8,372 nucleotides of DNA from contig JAUVSA010000087.1 in the NCBI GenBank assembly GCA_030597345.1, positions 1 through 8,372 of the forward strand, written 5' to 3'. Below, piece by piece: positions 6,205-8,372 of this stretch. A model generated the notes under the pieces. The model had not been told where the DNA came from. It saw only the letters and a program-made list of their open reading frames with translations, and ran no database searches. A program made the position numbers and the translations under genes. Source of the stretch: Bacillota bacterium. GTDB lineage: Bacteria > Armatimonadota > Hebobacteria > Hebobacterales > Hebobacteraceae. Each line of letters begins with the position of its first letter. Position 1 is the first letter of the stretch.

Positions 6205-7296
6205 CTACCTCACTCTGATCTGCTCATAGACGCCTGGATTGATCTCGACCCGCGCACTCTTCACCAGAGCAGCGACCAGCTCTTCGTATCTTCCGTCCAC
6301 GTACCTGCCCTTGACGCTGGCTCTGACTTCCTCGAAGGGCATGTAGCCCAACTTCTCCCTCTCGACGCATTTCGCCATGTAGAAAGCACCGCGTTCCTCG
6401 AATATGCCGCTCGTCTCCCCCTCAGGCAGCTTCATCGCCTGCTCCCTCAGCTCAGGGCATATCCTGTCGTCGAATCGCACGCTCTTGTCGTCCATGGCCC
6501 GCTCGTGCAGAGAGCCATTCTCGTTGTACTCGCTGGCCAGGTCTTCGAAGCGCTCGCCCCCATCCAGCCTCGACTTCGCCTCTTCGATCTCTGCCCTGGC
6601 TTGCTCTCTGCTCGCGCCTTCCGACTCTCCTCCGCCGCGGTGAAACTGAATCTTCATCGCCCATATCATCACGCGATCGCCGCGATCGTATAGCTCGTCC
6701 TTGATGGCTTCATAGTGCTCCTTCAGCGTCTCCTCGGAGGCATACAGCTCCTCCCTGCACAGTCGCCTCTTGAGCTCTATCACCATGTTCGTGACGACAT
6801 ATGTGAAGTGCTCGTCCTCTCTGTACTGCTGCGGACCGTAGATCGGCTCGCCGGCTGCCAGCGCCTTCCTTCGTCTCTCGTTCTCCCTATCCAGACTCTG
6901 CAAGAAAGCCACGTACGTGATCTCCTGGATGACGCCCTTCTCTCGGGCAAGTGTCTGCTCAACTTTGATCCGCACACACTCCTCGAGCGCTCGCCGTCTG
7001 ATCCACTCGAGCGGCGCCTCGCCGCCATAGCAGGTGGTCCAGAAGTCTTGGCTGTCCGCGGCGCCGTACTTCTCCCGGAAGTAGCGGTACGCATGCGCCC
7101 TGTTTCTCATGATCCGTCGCTGGAACAGCCCCACCGAGACTGGCTCACCATTCACCTTCGCGACCCACGGACTACCTGCCTCGTCCGCAATGGCCAGCGC
7201 CACCGCGCTGCCGAGCAGCAAGATTGCCATCAGCGGAGTCAATGTCGCCCTCTGTCCTCTGGGAACGCAGTCAGAGATCCACCCGCAACGCCGCAC
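6205..7296 (-). CDS. Exported SurA/PpiC-like chaperone with degenerate parvulin domain
   Basis: Such proteins escort unfolded envelope proteins, and many also isomerise prolyl bonds. Numbered from the GTG at 7296 (363 aa), an Arg-rich N-region and a hydrophobic segment (about 21-36, ILLLGSAVALAIA) form a signal peptide or anchor. Next come the SurA-type opening WVAKVNGEPVSVGLF (44-58) and a long charged helical region (to ~200). A parvulin-like region follows (~208-315), with GERFEDLASEYNE (247-259) and LPEGETSGIFEERGAFYMAKCVERE in outline (290-314). The usual His of the first strand and of the closing G-x-H-I-I strand are not seen, and the GGDLG segment is missing, so isomerase activity is doubtful. 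Start is uncertain: TTG 7329, GTG 7296 (purine-rich AAGGGGGAAGG just before) or TTG 7242 (GAGGG 5 nt before, but then no positive N-region). It lies downstream of the beta-helix gene on the same strand and converges with the MauE-like gene across 30 nt. Confidence 0.8.
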   Translation of the reverse strand: MRRCGWISDCVPRGQRATLTPLMAILLLGSAVALAIADEAGSPWVAKVNGEPVSVGLFQRRIMRNRAHAYRYFREKYGAADSQDFWTTCYGGEAPLEWIRRRALEECVRIKVEQTLAREKGVIQEITYVAFLQSLDRENERRRKALAAGEPIYGPQQYREDEHFTYVVTNMVIELKRRLCREELYASEETLKEHYEAIKDELYDRGDRVMIWAMKIQFHRGGGESEGASREQARAEIEEAKSRLDGGERFEDLASEYNENGSLHERAMDDKSVRFDDRICPELREQAMKLPEGETSGIFEERGAFYMAKCVEREKLGYMPFEEVRASVKGRYVDGRYEELVAALVKSARVEINPGVYEQIRVR

Positions 7297-7367
7297 GGAC
7301 CTTCCCCCTTGGACGAGACTCCCGGCCAACTGTCTTTCTGGTCCCGGCGACCCCCAAGCACGGCCGG

Positions 7368-8372
7368 CTACGTGCCGGGATGCTCGTGGGAGCCCCGGTC
7401 CGTGCCGGACCCGCTCGGAACCGGCTCGCCCCAGTAATCCAGACCACCGCTATCCGGTATCGTCATCCCCGAATCAATGCAGGGCGAGTCCTGCCTCAGC
7501 TTGTAGCCGTCCACGGTGTCTCTCCCGACTCCACCACTCCCCGGATGCACGAGCCTGGGATCAGCGCTCATCTTATGCGCATCCTCTGGCTCCGTCTCCG
7601 GATGGCTCCCGCAGAACACATTGTAGTCGAACACATTGTTCGTGCTCTTCCCGAGGTCGTACCCGCCCTTGCCGAGATTGAAGAAGATGTTGTTGTAGTA
7701 GTGAGTCTGGTCCGGCCACACGCCGTCTCTGTTGTGCCAGATCATCAGCGGATCGCCCTTTCCCTCCCCCACGTAGATGGTGTTGTTGTAGATCCTCGCG
7801 TTCGTGACCTTCCCCCCGACCTGAAAGACCCTCGCGCCGTCGTTCTGGCTGATGTTGTATCTCACAATCGATCCGTCGTTGAACAGGCCGGGGTCCGGGC
7901 GCCCGCTCTCGCACAGCAGTATGAAACCACCCTCATTATCGTGACTGTAGTTGTACTGCACCACCGTCCGGCGTGTCATCCCATCGATATCGAACGCCTG
8001 CCCGTCCTTAGTCGTATGGGTAAGATAGGCCTCGTTGAACTGCATCACCGCATCGTCCGTCTCCCACACCCAGATCGCGACGTTCCAGTCGCCCGACCTC
8101 GCATTGCACCGGCTGGCCGTGTTGTGCTCGATCAAAGGCCCATCGGCCATGCACGCCACAATCCCGTCGCCGCCGATGTCATCGAGCACATTGTTTCTTA
8201 CCACCAAGTTCGTGTAAGGCGCCCACCCCCGATGCCGGCTCCAGTCCGTCCACGTCTTTATCCCGCTCCGGTCACACCGATAGACGTGACACCCCTCGAT
8301 CAACCCGTCGTGGAAGTTCGTCTTCACAGATCGCCCGATCACATCGAAGAGAATCCCGCTGTTGCACTTCCC
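7368..8372 (-). CDS. Right-handed parallel beta-helix repeat protein, 5' part missing
   Basis: The frame is open to the window edge, leaving 334 residues of the C-terminal part. It shows the beta-helix ladder of short strands with stacked asparagines: LVVRNNVLDDIGGDGI, GPLIEHNTASRCN, AVMQFNEAYLTHT, TVVQYNYSHDNEGGF, SIVRYNISQNDGA, ARIYNNTIYVG, HYYNNIFFNLG and NNVFDYNVFCG, over about fragment residues 50-255. The stretch DGQAFDIDG...VVQYNYSHDNEGGFILLC is typical of a secreted pectate-lyase-like group found in polysaccharide-degrading bacteria. The tail DGYKLRQDSPCIDSG (288-302) and DRGSHE (325-330) match the end commonly seen in these proteins. Function is probably binding or cleaving an extracellular polysaccharide, but no catalytic residue can be assigned and the N-terminus (signal peptide, other domains) is outside the window. 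Another surface or adhesive role remains possible. The chaperone gene follows after 38-125 nt, depending on its start. Confidence 0.92.
   Translation of the reverse strand, partial: GKCNSGILFDVIGRSVKTNFHDGLIEGCHVYRCDRSGIKTWTDWSRHRGWAPYTNLVVRNNVLDDIGGDGIVACMADGPLIEHNTASRCNARSGDWNVAIWVWETDDAVMQFNEAYLTHTTKDGQAFDIDGMTRRTVVQYNYSHDNEGGFILLCESGRPDPGLFNDGSIVRYNISQNDGARVFQVGGKVTNARIYNNTIYVGEGKGDPLMIWHNRDGVWPDQTHYYNNIFFNLGKGGYDLGKSTNNVFDYNVFCGSHPETEPEDAHKMSADPRLVHPGSGGVGRDTVDGYKLRQDSPCIDSGMTIPDSGGLDYWGEPVPSGSGTDRGSHEHPGT

Noticed and set aside
6715..7437. Plus-strand open frame opposite the SurA-like gene
   Set aside because: Antisense shadow without a signal or motif; it spans the real intergenic gap and runs into the beta-helix gene.
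7368..8372. CRISPR-like or tandem DNA repeats in the beta-helix gene
   Set aside because: The periodicity is at the protein level (Asn-containing coils of differing length); the nucleotide sequence of the coils is not repeated.

Overview
The window is about 8.4 kb of high-GC bacterial DNA with eight protein genes, two of them cut by the window edges. KdsD, the arabinose-5-phosphate isomerase of Kdo synthesis, points to a diderm (LPS-type) bacterium. The secreted phosphoesterase with a CBM9-like domain and the right-handed beta-helix protein are of kinds common in polysaccharide-using environmental lineages such as Planctomycetota, Armatimonadota and related candidate phyla. The phylum cannot be fixed from sequence reading alone. 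No tRNA, rRNA, CRISPR array, transposase or phage gene was seen.

Left part (1-3025, + strand): a tight three-gene cluster for surface-sugar precursors, kdsD (3' part), an alpha-D-phosphohexomutase and manC. The gaps are 3 and 1 nt, so this is almost certainly one transcript. KdsD supplies arabinose-5-phosphate for Kdo. The mutase and ManC together can make GDP-mannose from mannose-6-phosphate.

Middle (3026-4876): a 69-nt convergent gap holds a hairpin repeat of a kind scattered widely in environmental genomes. It is followed on the minus strand by a secreted calcineurin-like phosphoesterase with a middle beta-sandwich and a C-terminal CBM9-like sugar-binding domain.

Right of centre (4877-6174): a 259-nt divergent intergenic region, then a + strand pair, an exported rhodanese-domain probable lipoprotein and a DoxX/MauE-type four-helix membrane protein with a Cys-Gly-Cys motif. 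The pair looks like an envelope thiol/sulfur redox module.

Right end (6205-8372, minus strand): a beta-helix protein (N-terminus outside the window), followed downstream by an exported SurA/PpiC-like chaperone whose parvulin domain appears to lack the catalytic histidines. The two probably share a transcript.

The common theme is the cell envelope: sugar nucleotide supply, export and folding of surface proteins, envelope redox and carbohydrate binding. No unmistakably new system is visible. The best leads are the rhodanese-MauE pair, the apparently inactive parvulin next to a beta-helix protein, and the phosphoesterase-CBM9 fusion.
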